A stretch of 64,000 nt of DNA. It comes from a virus. The number at the start of each line of letters is the position of its first letter. The first letter of the stretch is position 1. Below the pieces are notes generated by a model. The model was not told the origin of the DNA, searched no databases, and saw only the letters and a program-made list of their open reading frames with translations. Position numbers and translations under genes: made by a program. This document shows, piece by piece, positions 37,931 through 47,149 of this stretch. The stretch lies in the IMG/VR virus record IMGVR_UViG_3300013115_000353, positions 1-64,000 of that record; one strand, given 5' to 3'.

Positions 37931-39022
37931 TTAGTATGAACCATTGTTTGTCCCAGCACCAATCACATCACAGGCAATACAGCTAAGTTGACGAGTGGTG
38001 TTCGATGTTCGCACCGTCCAGGTGTCCCCGTCCGTGCTTGTTTGAATCATGCCACTCGACCCTACCGCCACAATAGTTGTATGATCTGTAGCCACCGCTC
38101 TAAGAGCTTTCGTATCATCATATGACGATGCTTCTGTCCAGTTGAGCCCATCAGGACTGTGATGTATTTGTCCCGCTGTAGTCACTATTATAAATTTGTT
38201 CACAGTTCCTTTCATATACACTGCACCATATACAGTGCCGGCACCAGATATGTTTCCTTCTGTGTTGTTGTCCCAATCATCAGTGCTATAATAAACATTG
38301 GACAAAGATAAGCCTGCCAACCATTTGCTGCTTCCATCGTAACATATGGCATTAACATCTCTGGTTCCTTCTAATGTTGTCTTATCCGTCCAACCTATCC
38401 CGTCATTAGTAGATACCCACATATGAGATTGATGTCCCAATGACCATATTTGTCCTGTTCCCTTGTAGCAGATGGCTGCGGCATTATCATTAACAGTGCT
38501 TCCGTGATCTACGGATGTCCAAGTAATCGCCCCATCAGTTGATCGCATAATCGTTCTATATGAATCGCCGTCGTGGATACGTTTACCAGTAGACATCCAT
38601 ACGTTATTGCCCCAAGCCACTCCGGGGCCTCCGTTGACGCCAATATAGTTTGTGCCAAAGTTTACTGTTGTCCAGTTTCCTGCTGTTGTTAAATCGGCAG
38701 ATGCGCTAATATAATTGATTTCGGCAGCATTAGTAGCCGCAAACACCACCCATCTTTTTTCGCCTAACTCATCTTTTCCAATAGCGACACCTCTAAAAGT
38801 TTCAGTACCAATATCAACCAACTCTTCCCATCCGGCCGAAGCATTTGAAGTAGTTGTATGATAAAGCTTGCCTGAATCCGCTCCAACTATCCATCTTGTA
38901 GCTGTGGTGGTTCCGCTAGGTTTATCTACGCCTGCCACGTTAGATATATTGGCTGCAGCCACGCCGCTCACACTATCGATACTTGCGTTGGCAACACCCG
39001 ATACTTTACTAATATCTGCCAT
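37931..39022 (-). CDS. Fibre-associated protein with BNR/sialidase-like repeats
   Basis: 363 residues. N-terminus 'MADISKVSGVANASIDSVSG' has three 'ISxVxGV' repeats, likely a short attachment motif. The remainder contains repeated 'STDGxxWT' boxes ('RSTDGAITWTSVDHG', 'VSTNDGIGWTDK', 'HSPDGLNWTEAS', 'TSTDGDTWTVRT'), the Asp-box signature of beta-propellers seen in sialidases and photosystem assembly factors. Probably a receptor-binding propeller on a tail fibre. Translation is coupled to the fibre gene upstream (shared base 39022). Confidence 0.75.
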   Translation of the reverse strand: MADISKVSGVANASIDSVSGVAAANISNVAGVDKPSGTTTATRWIVGADSGKLYHTTTSNASAGWEELVDIGTETFRGVAIGKDELGEKRWVVFAATNAAEINYISASADLTTAGNWTTVNFGTNYIGVNGGPGVAWGNNVWMSTGKRIHDGDSYRTIMRSTDGAITWTSVDHGSTVNDNAAAICYKGTGQIWSLGHQSHMWVSTNDGIGWTDKTTLEGTRDVNAICYDGSSKWLAGLSLSNVYYSTDDWDNNTEGNISGAGTVYGAVYMKGTVNKFIIVTTAGQIHHSPDGLNWTEASSYDDTKALRAVATDHTTIVAVGSSGMIQTSTDGDTWTVRTSNTTRQLSCIACDVIGAGTNNGSY

Positions 39023-39846
39023 TATGCGATTTCCACCCAGTTTCCGCTGGGGTTAAAATAAATTACGTTAGCTACGTCGGTAGCCCACCCGACAACACGC
39101 ACTACGTCGCCTGTTCCGCTGGGGGCGGTAAAGTCTATATCACCCGCGTTCTCTGAAACATAACACGTGGCTCCTTTGACAAACGTGCCTTGGATGGTTG
39201 CCGCATCAAAAAACCCACGCAACAAAATTCCATCGCTAACGCTTGTTCCCAGAGCTATTCCTAACAAAACCGCTCCACTGGTGGCAACTGCATCGGCATC
39301 AGCATATTTCCAATCCCCTCCCGAATGTAGATACATCAATTTGCCAGCCGCCAATGAGTCACTCCCATCTTCACCCCCAAATGTAACAACTTCTCCACCA
39401 CCCGTATTGTCTGCCAATCCAGTTGGATCGTGATGAACATCGAATGCATTTTTTGGAGCGCTTGTTCCAACGCCTATTTCGCCAGTACCCAATATGATCA
39501 TCCGGTCGTCGTCTACTGTAAAGAAACGTAGCTCGCTGGTGTTGGCAGGCTGCCAAACCCACGCAGAATCGCCGGTACCTCCTTTTACATTAAGAGCGCC
39601 ATAATATCCTGGTGCGCCCTGAACCCTTAAAGTTGTATTTCCCGAACCAGAAACGTGCAGGTTCTGGGTGGGAACTAGTGTGCCAATCCCGACTTTTGTA
39701 GCTTCGGCATATAAAATTGCACTTCCGCTGGGACGCAGGGTAATAGTATCCATTCCAAAATCAATATAAGTTGCCGCACCAGAGCGATCATCTTCAAAGT
39801 ATATATCGCCGCGACGAACAGAGCCGGTACTATATTTATAACTCAT
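39022..39846 (-). CDS. Tail fibre-like protein (274 aa)
   Basis: Begins 'MSYKYSTGSVRRGDIYFEDD' and 'YIDFGMDTITLRPSGSAILY', resembling the first part of the large fibre at 1766-5224, followed by fibre units 'KVGIGTLVPTQNLHVSG' and 'EIGVGTSAPKNAFDVHHD'. The C-terminal half is a small beta-rich head ('VRVVGWATDVANVIYFNPSG'). Likely a virion appendage subunit partnered with the propeller protein. Confidence 0.72.
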   Translation of the reverse strand: MSYKYSTGSVRRGDIYFEDDRSGAATYIDFGMDTITLRPSGSAILYAEATKVGIGTLVPTQNLHVSGSGNTTLRVQGAPGYYGALNVKGGTGDSAWVWQPANTSELRFFTVDDDRMIILGTGEIGVGTSAPKNAFDVHHDPTGLADNTGGGEVVTFGGEDGSDSLAAGKLMYLHSGGDWKYADADAVATSGAVLLGIALGTSVSDGILLRGFFDAATIQGTFVKGATCYVSENAGDIDFTAPSGTGDVVRVVGWATDVANVIYFNPSGNWVEIA

Positions 39847-39852
39847 TATATA

Positions 39853-40218
39853 TTATCCCATATCCTCATAAATAGTTTGCTCGCCATCGTCCCAAGTAAT
39901 AATTGTATTATTTTTAGGATGAGGCTTGATGTGAATGCTAATGAAATCATTAAAGCTGTTAAAAATGGCTAACGACCCCAACGGGGCAGGCGTTAGCCAG
40001 TGAATAACTGTGTGTCCTGTCGCAAACATACATCCTTCAATAACAACACCATCACCTGATATTCCTGTTTCGTCATTTTGACGGCAGACGGTAAATGTTC
40101 GTACACCTTCGGGCGCTTTGTTGGATATCTTTTTAGGCTTTAAGTCCTCTGGCTCAGTAGCCATTGGCTCTGCTAAATGTATGGTATCATCCGAATCGGT
40201 TTTCACTACCATAATCAT
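39853..40218 (-). CDS. Unknown conserved-looking protein (121 aa)
   Basis: 'RTFTVCRQNDETGISGDGVV' and 'MFATGHTVIHWLTPAPLGSL', with 'FISIHIKPHPKNNTIITWDD': a pattern I recall from bacterial and phage hypothetical proteins ('DETGxSGTGxVxEG...HWL'). Small beta fold, unknown role. One base separates it from the next gene upstream. Confidence 0.65.
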   Translation of the reverse strand: MIMVVKTDSDDTIHLAEPMATEPEDLKPKKISNKAPEGVRTFTVCRQNDETGISGDGVVIEGCMFATGHTVIHWLTPAPLGSLAIFNSFNDFISIHIKPHPKNNTIITWDDGEQTIYEDMG

Positions 40219-40470
40219 TTATGCCTCGCCTTTAGAATCGATTTCCAACAAACTCTCTAAACAAATATCTCGTACTGCTTCCATAGCTGCCGCGTCTGCA
40301 TCAAGCTCATCTTGGCATATTTCTAGTTCCTCTAATTTTTCTTCGCTACTTGTTTCTAGAAACGTCTTTTTCAAATCTGCCAGTGAGTTTCTTATTTCTC
40401 CAATTTTTGTTTCAATCATATCTATTTGTTCCGTTAAGTTATTATAACATCCTTTTTGTTTTATTCCCAT
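40219..40470 (-). CDS. Small coiled-coil protein (83 aa)
   Basis: 'MGIKQKGCYNNLTEQIDMIE', then a continuous heptad-like helix rich in E, L, D and A. AAAGGAGAAATCTC precedes the ATG. Likely an oligomerisation or assembly helper. Confidence 0.62.
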   Translation of the reverse strand: MGIKQKGCYNNLTEQIDMIETKIGEIRNSLADLKKTFLETSSEEKLEELEICQDELDADAAAMEAVRDICLESLLEIDSKGEA

Positions 40471-40482
40471 GAGATTTCTCCT

Positions 40483-41283
40483 TTAATCAATAACACCCAA
40501 ATCAATCTGATAAGAAGGGGCGACTATCAATATATTTTCCTGTACATCTTCTCCAAACTCGCTGTTTCCTATATCCACTGCTAATACATAGCCAATGATT
40601 TTACCATCGGGGGTAAAAATAGCACTCCCAGAGGATCCAGCCCAAGCATAAGAACGAATATAAATCAAACCATCCGGCGCATACCCAATTATTTCTCCAC
40701 TTAGACTTAAAGGGCCCACGTTATTAGGGTATCCAGTAAAATAAACAGGACTAAGGATTGCCAAAGCGTCTTTCCATTCGCTCCCTGTGGGGATGGTTGT
40801 TAAAATATCTATTGCCTCTCTAGTGGGAATTTCATTTACTTCTATGATAGCATAATCTGAAATATAATTCAACTCAATAAACTCCATACAACGAAAAAAT
40901 TTCCCGTCTACATTAATTTTGGTGTATTGACACTCGCCCGTTACTCCATGATTAACTGTCAAAACGAAATATCTCCCATTATAAGTAAAATAAGTACCCG
41001 TTGCCACAGAAAATAACTGTTGCTCGGGTGCAAGGGACACCACTTTAACGGTGCTGGCGCGTGATTTATGAACTGTATCTTGCGTTCCAAAAGATAAATA
41101 AGAAGAAACATTGTCCATTGCTTTAATTTCTGCGAGGCTAGGGATAGTAGTGAGCCATTCTATTTTTTTGAATGTCCAAATGCCGGCGGCGCCCCCAACA
41201 AGCATACAGAACACAACAAGCAGAAAACTTTTAAACAGTTGTTTTGTTCTGTTACTCATCTTCAGCTTATCTCTTAGTGACAT
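40483..41283 (-). CDS. Membrane-anchored trypsin-like serine protease
   Basis: 266 residues. A basic N-terminus and one membrane helix (about 17-34 'LFKSFLLVVFCMLVGGAA') replace a cleavable signal. Triad: His112 (LTVNHGV), Asp143 (ISDYAII), Ser218 (GSSGSAIF). Paralogue of the secreted protease at 11508-12254. Periplasmic orientation is expected. AAGGA precedes the start. It is next to the 1441-residue gene, and the other copy lies three genes from giant protein 1, so each giant gene has a protease in its neighbourhood. Confidence 0.84.
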   Translation of the reverse strand: MSLRDKLKMSNRTKQLFKSFLLVVFCMLVGGAAGIWTFKKIEWLTTIPSLAEIKAMDNVSSYLSFGTQDTVHKSRASTVKVVSLAPEQQLFSVATGTYFTYNGRYFVLTVNHGVTGECQYTKINVDGKFFRCMEFIELNYISDYAIIEVNEIPTREAIDILTTIPTGSEWKDALAILSPVYFTGYPNNVGPLSLSGEIIGYAPDGLIYIRSYAWAGSSGSAIFTPDGKIIGYVLAVDIGNSEFGEDVQENILIVAPSYQIDLGVID

Positions 41284-41294
41284 CTTTTAATTCC

Positions 41295-44200
41295 TTAAAC
41301 TTGTTTTTGATAACTTATAAACACAGGCAGTTGCTCCAAACCGGCTTTTTTGGCAAACCACACCAAGTCCTCGTTGCCGGTAATCTTAATTCTTCCATTC
41401 ATTCCAAGTGCAATGTATACAGGCTGTAATGCTCCATCTCGGATAAATTCTTGATAGGCGTTCATTTTATCATCAAAAACATCCTTGGGCGCCCTAAATT
41501 CGCGCGAAGCATAGCGCCATAATTCTTTAACCGACATCATGACATGATACCGCATATCGTTTGTGTTCATGGGCATATCATATACCTGCACCCCTCCGTC
41601 CATCCAGTCTTGAGCCACACTTTGTAAGCTCACTTCGGGGGTAACCATGGGACGCGTCTGAGGAGGAGCAGGCATCGCTTCTTTCAGGGTGCGCTCTACG
41701 GGTTCGGGGCGGCTCCAATCTTCTATTTCAATTCCCGGCATTCGTTTGATGGCAGGCAATAACTCAAATCTAATAAAGTCTTCTCGTGGAATAATGCCTT
41801 TCTGTTCGTACTTTAGCTCAAACACAATTCTCTGTGCATCCCCGATGCTGCGCTTCGTTAGCGTTCTCACTGTTGTGCAATGCTCAATACCTCGGATCCT
41901 GTTTTTAAGATCATCAGTTTCACGCCCTTCTATATCACGAACAACTAACTGAATCTGCATTTTATATAATCTTAGATCAAATATCTCATTAAGCATATTA
42001 TCGACTTTTAAAATCTGTTCTTCCATCGGGCGGTCACCGCCTCTCGCTGCCTTACGTGCTTTCGCAGCTTCTTTTGCGCGTTTATAAGCATCACCAGGCT
42101 TGTCTTCCTCCTCCGATGCTTGAACAATGCGTGTAAACTCTTCTCTGTCGCCAGCAACCAAAGCATCCATCGCAGCAGAACGTTCCGGTTCGCTTAGTCC
42201 TGCTAATGCATCTGCCCTATTTCTTGGTCTTTGTTGCGCGGGTTCTTCTGATTCTGCATCGGGGCCCCAAATCTCGCTTGCAGTCTCTATTGTTCCGCGT
42301 GCCTGTTCTATCTCGCGTGCTCTGCGACCTCTATCATAATATCCTACACCCTCGCCGGGTTGCCCCTCATGTCCCGGCTCATCAGCGAACCGCTCTAGAT
42401 CAGGGATCTCAGTTATAACCAACTTCCAATCCGCATCAGACCATCCGGCTGGACGGATAGGTCCGCCGTGGTCTGGTCCGTGCTCGTTGCGATACAACCA
42501 AGCCAAGACTTTAGCGCGTTCTTTTTGTACATCACTTAGCCCAGCTTGATCAGAATCAGGATGGTGTGTTGCCCACGAATAACCTCTCCAAACGCTTGGA
42601 GGGGCGCCGAACTCTGAGCCGCGCATCTTTGACTGTACAAGGCTGTTCCAGTTAAGAGGAAGATCCGACATAGCACTCCACGAGTTTCGTGGATGCAGAC
42701 TGCCATTTATTAGTGGGCGCAGATAGCTATCAACTAAAGTATACTTCTCTACTTTACTCATCTCCTCCCAGTTATCGCGTCCCCACATTGCGACTAGTAT
42801 TGCTTGTTCTGCGTCAGTGTTTCCCAGATCGGATTGAGCCTCAAACTTACTTCGGATCCGCTCATACATCCTCCAGAACGTAGTGCCATCTTCCATCTTT
42901 ACGTTTCGTGCTTCTACGTATTCTGCATACTCGCTCATAAATACTTTAAAGTTGTCTCGGATACCTTTAATAATCTCATCAGGAAACTGATCAATGTATT
43001 TCATAAAAGTTAGAGCACCTTCGATCTCTTCTTTAGACTCTGTAGATTTAATATCAAGTTTTAAATACATCTCAACAGGCCTAGGTTTGCCCTCTTCTGC
43101 TGCTTGTGCCAATCTAAACCTTAACTGAGCGTTTTCCGCAAACTTAATACCCTCAAATGTAGGGCGAGAATATTTATCACCAAAGTTAAAATCCAATTGA
43201 CTCTTGGCATATCCATTGGCTTGTTCTACTAAATCTGATAAAACAATATCTAGGCGCTGCATAAATGCTTCTCCTGGCCATACTTGCCCAGGTCCACTAA
43301 AGCCGGCGCCTCCACCTACACGCCCTTCATCTTTAAAAATCTTCTCCAACGCATAAGGAGTGTTTCCAAGTTCTGGGGGGAAGGAAACGCCCATTGGAAT
43401 AACGCCGCTTTGTCTTCCCCCATCACCAACCGGCTCGAAGTAAAAAGTAACCTCGCCTTCGTATTCGTCTTCATCGAGTCCATATCCGCGCCAGTTTTCT
43501 AACTCTTCGTTGGATTCTTTGATGTCGTCAAACAGTGCGTCCCAATCGTTAGGGGGCAAGTATCCTTCATCCACTAACTCTCGACGGGTTTTTTCATATA
43601 TCTCGTCATACTTATCATCGATTTCGTTCACAAGCTCATTAGCAAAGCTATCGAAATAGTCTACATCATAGCCGCAGTCATCGCAATTAAACTGCATATG
43701 CACGCGCAACTCAAACCCTGAGCCAAGCGCAGGCTCAACGTTCCAATCGGTATCCTGGGAATAAAAATTGATATGCCTTTCAAGGATTGAGGAAAATGCT
43801 CTTCTAGATTGGTAGTCTGAGCCGCCATATACTTTGGGTATTGTTTTAACATCGCGCTCTTCATCAGGAAAATAATATCCCGTCTCCCTAGGTATCACAT
43901 TTCCTTCCCATCCGACAGGGAAAGTAAAGGTAACCTCCCCAGAACCGTTAATATAAATATTTTCACCATAGTCATCTATTTCTGCTTCGCCATAAATCAA
44001 TACGTGTTCGGCGCGATTACTAGTTGCCTGCACTATCTCTTCTACTACGTCTTGCATCTCCTCAAGCTGTGCTTCCAGAGCGGCCATGCCGCCTTCCTCT
44101 TCTGTTCCCGTATTTTGGCGCATATTGGTGGCACTGTACTCTCTAAATTTGTCATGGGTTTCATCTGGGCGCGCCTCATCAAAGAAATAGTTTAATATTG

Positions 44201-45620
44201 TTCCATCTTTCGTATCTTCGTATGAGCCGCCAAAGCGTGTTAAGTCTTGTGGGCGCGGCGGACTCAGTTCGCCATCGTCGTCTACAAATAAATCTTTTTG
44301 ATTGTCCCAAGCCCAACTTGTTACCACATTAACAAACCCTGGCTGCTTAGCACCATATGGAACACGCTCAGGTACCACAAAGTATTGATGGTTTGCTGCA
44401 TCATAAAACTTTCTCATGCGCACACGCTCGTTAGCAATGATACCGGTAACATCCCGATCTGTGTCATGGAATATTTCTTGATCATCAAAGTCGGATAGAG
44501 GCTTTAACTCTGCATCGGGGTTTATGTCTGGTGCTGGCCATGGCTCGTCATCAAGTTTGGCGCGGATAGCCTCACGCACCATATCATAAGTTATAGCTGC
44601 TTTTACGTCTTTGTTTACACTGTACCACTGTCGCTTATTGGCATCCACCCCAAACTCGAAAGCATCAGCATCATTGAGATGCTTGTGTAAAACATCAAAA
44701 ACGTTTTTATTTCCCAATATATGCTTACGAACAATGGTTTGTGCTCTTTCTTTGACTGGACCCTTGTCGCCTAAAAGCTTGTTCAACTCATCAGTATACA
44801 AACGATAAGCAACAATACCGTGCCCTCTGGCTTCTTCTCGGGCGCATTGAAAATATTCCCCACCCTCTCTGTGGCAAGAAGTAATACTTCCAATGTCGCT
44901 CATTCGTAGGATATCTATAGGCGCACGGGAAACAATAATGGAGTATTTGTGTTCCGTGGAAGTCATATCAAACAACTCTTGAACGTCTTCCCATTTATTA
45001 TCGTTAGTGTAATAGATCTGCTTCTGATTCCACCACTCTAAGAGTTCGTCATCTATCTTGCCTTGTTTCGCGAGCTTGCCGATGGCGCGGGACATTGTGG
45101 TTTTATCCGTCTTTTTAATTTTTTCGCCTTTTCGCGGGCCAGCAGGTATAGTGAAGTCATAAGTCTTTTCTAGGTTCAACTCTGCTATCCATTTGTCCTC
45201 ATAGTATTCCTCAACAGGACGCGGATCGGGGTTGGTTTGAGGATGTGGCATGCCAAAGTCGGGAGGTAACTCCCCAACACGGCGCTTGCCTTTTTGTTTG
45301 ACTTCTTTTGTTTTAAATTTCTTGACGCCAGCGTTGTTTATGCGTGGAGGGTGCCAACTCTCACTCATCAGAGCACTAACAATCTGTGCTAGGTTGCGGC
45401 CGTCTTGTCCAGCCATAGGAAACGCAACGCGCATCTTGCCGCGTCCACCAAAGAGATCATCCAACTCGGGATTGATATCTCCCTGGTTCATTATCCAGGT
45501 TGTTAGACTTTCGTGTTCCTCTCGGGAAATCTCGGTGAAAAGTGTCTTACATTTCGGCTTTTTCGGCTTTTCTTTACTCTCTCTAAGGTATTTAAACCAC
45601 GTTCCAGTAGCAATGTCCAT
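41295..45620 (-). CDS. Giant protein 2: capsid-targeting-like N-terminus, SCH-motif domain, ParB/Srx-like C-terminus
   Basis: 1441 residues. N-terminus 'MDIATGTWFKYLRESKEK' has L-R-E at 12-14. Residues about 225-290 hold 'IIVSRAPIDILRMSDIGSIT', then S-C-H, then 'CAREEARGHGIVAYRL', matching the block in giant protein 1. A later shared block includes 'FGGSYED'. The very acidic middle (about 480-860) is unrecognised. The C-terminal end 'QPVYIALGMNGRIKITGNED' and 'FAKKAGLEQLPVFISYQ' resembles the ParB/sulfiredoxin fold, but the usual G-x-H-R is GNED. Likely a head-internal or virion protein; enzymatic activity unknown. An identical decamer motif lies 19 bases upstream of the start. Confidence 0.7.
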   Translation of the reverse strand: MDIATGTWFKYLRESKEKPKKPKCKTLFTEISREEHESLTTWIMNQGDINPELDDLFGGRGKMRVAFPMAGQDGRNLAQIVSALMSESWHPPRINNAGVKKFKTKEVKQKGKRRVGELPPDFGMPHPQTNPDPRPVEEYYEDKWIAELNLEKTYDFTIPAGPRKGEKIKKTDKTTMSRAIGKLAKQGKIDDELLEWWNQKQIYYTNDNKWEDVQELFDMTSTEHKYSIIVSRAPIDILRMSDIGSITSCHREGGEYFQCAREEARGHGIVAYRLYTDELNKLLGDKGPVKERAQTIVRKHILGNKNVFDVLHKHLNDADAFEFGVDANKRQWYSVNKDVKAAITYDMVREAIRAKLDDEPWPAPDINPDAELKPLSDFDDQEIFHDTDRDVTGIIANERVRMRKFYDAANHQYFVVPERVPYGAKQPGFVNVVTSWAWDNQKDLFVDDDGELSPPRPQDLTRFGGSYEDTKDGTILNYFFDEARPDETHDKFREYSATNMRQNTGTEEEGGMAALEAQLEEMQDVVEEIVQATSNRAEHVLIYGEAEIDDYGENIYINGSGEVTFTFPVGWEGNVIPRETGYYFPDEERDVKTIPKVYGGSDYQSRRAFSSILERHINFYSQDTDWNVEPALGSGFELRVHMQFNCDDCGYDVDYFDSFANELVNEIDDKYDEIYEKTRRELVDEGYLPPNDWDALFDDIKESNEELENWRGYGLDEDEYEGEVTFYFEPVGDGGRQSGVIPMGVSFPPELGNTPYALEKIFKDEGRVGGGAGFSGPGQVWPGEAFMQRLDIVLSDLVEQANGYAKSQLDFNFGDKYSRPTFEGIKFAENAQLRFRLAQAAEEGKPRPVEMYLKLDIKSTESKEEIEGALTFMKYIDQFPDEIIKGIRDNFKVFMSEYAEYVEARNVKMEDGTTFWRMYERIRSKFEAQSDLGNTDAEQAILVAMWGRDNWEEMSKVEKYTLVDSYLRPLINGSLHPRNSWSAMSDLPLNWNSLVQSKMRGSEFGAPPSVWRGYSWATHHPDSDQAGLSDVQKERAKVLAWLYRNEHGPDHGGPIRPAGWSDADWKLVITEIPDLERFADEPGHEGQPGEGVGYYDRGRRAREIEQARGTIETASEIWGPDAESEEPAQQRPRNRADALAGLSEPERSAAMDALVAGDREEFTRIVQASEEEDKPGDAYKRAKEAAKARKAARGGDRPMEEQILKVDNMLNEIFDLRLYKMQIQLVVRDIEGRETDDLKNRIRGIEHCTTVRTLTKRSIGDAQRIVFELKYEQKGIIPREDFIRFELLPAIKRMPGIEIEDWSRPEPVERTLKEAMPAPPQTRPMVTPEVSLQSVAQDWMDGGVQVYDMPMNTNDMRYHVMMSVKELWRYASREFRAPKDVFDDKMNAYQEFIRDGALQPVYIALGMNGRIKITGNEDLVWFAKKAGLEQLPVFISYQKQV

Positions 45621-45639
45621 TTAAATTATACTCCAACAC

Positions 45640-45649
45640 TATAAATAGT
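45640..45649 (-). promoter_or_regulatory. ACTATTTATA decamer
   Basis: 19 bases before the 1441-residue gene; identical to the decamers at 15622 and 52651. Confidence 0.3.
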
Positions 45650-45664
45650 TAGTTATTTCCTATT

Positions 45665-46015
45665 TCATCTCCAGAACAATTGGATGGAGGCAATTATAAA
45701 GGCTAAGAATACACATGTCATAGTTTTTGCGGTAAACATACTCTCACCTAGGAAATGCCAAGTAAGCAAAGGAAAGGTAAGATAGGACAGGGCGAAGATT
45801 AAAAACCTAGGGCCCCATATTTCCCCCATCTCGGCATATGCTAACTGCATCCCATACCAAAAGCACAAAGAAGCTGGAAAGGTGAACACCACAATGGGCA
45901 AAATAGGCTTATCTCTCCACCACTCCCATACAAACTGAGAGTTGAGATGGAACCATCCGAATAGCTGTCCGATAGTAAACAACAAACATGCTAATAATAT
46001 CTTAGAAGTTGGCAA
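45665..46015 (-). CDS. Four-helix integral membrane protein, DMT/EamA-like
   Basis: 116 residues with four hydrophobic segments (about 5-22, 38-57, 68-87, 93-115). The last, 'MTCVFLAFIIASIQLFWR', resembles the closing helix of small drug/metabolite-transporter-type proteins. Half the size of a full EamA protein, so a dimer is likely. Overlaps the upstream gene by 14 bases. Substrate unknown. Confidence 0.7.
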   Translation of the reverse strand: MPTSKILLACLLFTIGQLFGWFHLNSQFVWEWWRDKPILPIVVFTFPASLCFWYGMQLAYAEMGEIWGPRFLIFALSYLTFPLLTWHFLGESMFTAKTMTCVFLAFIIASIQLFWR

Positions 46016-46766
46016 TTATCATTTCCTCGCACTGTTCTTTTTCTTGAGTTTCTCGTCCATACTTATCAATCATGCGGATGTTGCAATCTTTGTAGAGAGT
46101 GTGCGCTTGGGGATGGTATTTATAAAGTACAATCCACTTGTCTTTTACTTCTTCAAGCGCTTCTCTAAATCGTTTATGATAAACTCGTGTCATTTCTAGT
46201 CCTGTGTTTCTGCCGTATTCTAATAAGTTATAATTAAATTGTCCAATGGGGAAGAGCCTATAATCGCTCTGAGGGGAGCCTTGAGGGAGTGTCTCTATCA
46301 AGGTGGGACTATCATCAAAGGTAAGAAAAAAATTTTTAGGGGAAAACTTTTTCAAATAGGAGAATGCGATAGGATTAAGATTTTCATCATTAAACCGTCC
46401 TGCCGAAATCCAACCGCTCTCCGAGCAGCGATTAAGTAAAAAAAACAATGCCGATCTCGCGTATTCGTCTTTATAAGTGTGCCACTGAGCTTGAAAGGTG
46501 TGAAATGCTTCACTGGTGCCAATAGGATAAAGATATCGAGCCATAGCTTCTATTTTTACAGGATCCTCTAAAGCACATTTCCAAAATTCATACACCACAT
46601 ATTTGTTGGTGTGTCCAATAACAAATCGTTCCGCTTCAGCTAATTTAAACTCTAGCTCTCCTGAAAACAGAAAATAAGAGTCTATCACGCTTCCCTTGGG
46701 AATCAACTCTTTTAAAACAGCCAAAGATTTAAATCTATTAATATTTTCTTTAATCGGTGACTTCAT
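46002..46766 (-). CDS. D12-class adenine methyltransferase-like protein, probably inactive
   Basis: 254 residues. The order of features fits Dam/D12 methyltransferases: an N-terminal 'VIDSYFLFSGELEFKLAEAE' where motif I (DxFxGxG) would be, and 'RSALFFLLNRCSESGWISAG' resembling the 'xxFLNxxxxxG' segment. However, the glycines of motif I are changed and no DPPY is visible ('LTFDDSPTLIE' is nearest). A divergent or dead methyltransferase, or a fold relative with another role. Confidence 0.45.
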   Translation of the reverse strand: MKSPIKENINRFKSLAVLKELIPKGSVIDSYFLFSGELEFKLAEAERFVIGHTNKYVVYEFWKCALEDPVKIEAMARYLYPIGTSEAFHTFQAQWHTYKDEYARSALFFLLNRCSESGWISAGRFNDENLNPIAFSYLKKFSPKNFFLTFDDSPTLIETLPQGSPQSDYRLFPIGQFNYNLLEYGRNTGLEMTRVYHKRFREALEEVKDKWIVLYKYHPQAHTLYKDCNIRMIDKYGRETQEKEQCEEMIIANF

Positions 46767-47145
46767 CGTAGGGATTTACATCGGCAACCGTGCTTTTAAA
46801 GTCTTCGATAGATTCATCTAGTGTGGGAGACGACTGCTCAGGATCCGAGTTAACCACTGTATTGGGTACCGAGGGCGGTTGAGCCTGATATTGAACATAA
46901 CTGGCAATAAGAGTGGATATATCTGTTAAAGAATGATCTACTTTTTCTAGCTTTTCTCTTGTGGCATATAACTCACGTACTGTATTCAAAGACAAAATGT
47001 CTCCATCGGCGTCTCTTCCAATAATATGTCTCAGCCATGCAGCCGTTTCCTCCACATTTTCTGCAGCCTGACTCACCAAACGCGATATCTCTAGCCCCAA
47101 ATCGTCCAAATCAATTGAATATTGAATAGTAATTCTCTGTCCCAT
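46750..47145 (-). CDS. Unknown protein (131 aa)
   Basis: 'MGQRITIQYSIDLDDLGLEI', helices with 'AAENVEETAAWLRHIIGRD', and a Pro/Ser/Asp-rich tail. No family recognised. In the GroEL operon; overlaps the gene downstream by 17 bases. Confidence 0.6.
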   Translation of the reverse strand: MGQRITIQYSIDLDDLGLEISRLVSQAAENVEETAAWLRHIIGRDADGDILSLNTVRELYATREKLEKVDHSLTDISTLIASYVQYQAQPPSVPNTVVNSDPEQSSPTLDESIEDFKSTVADVNPYDEVTD

Positions 47146-47149
47146 TTTT

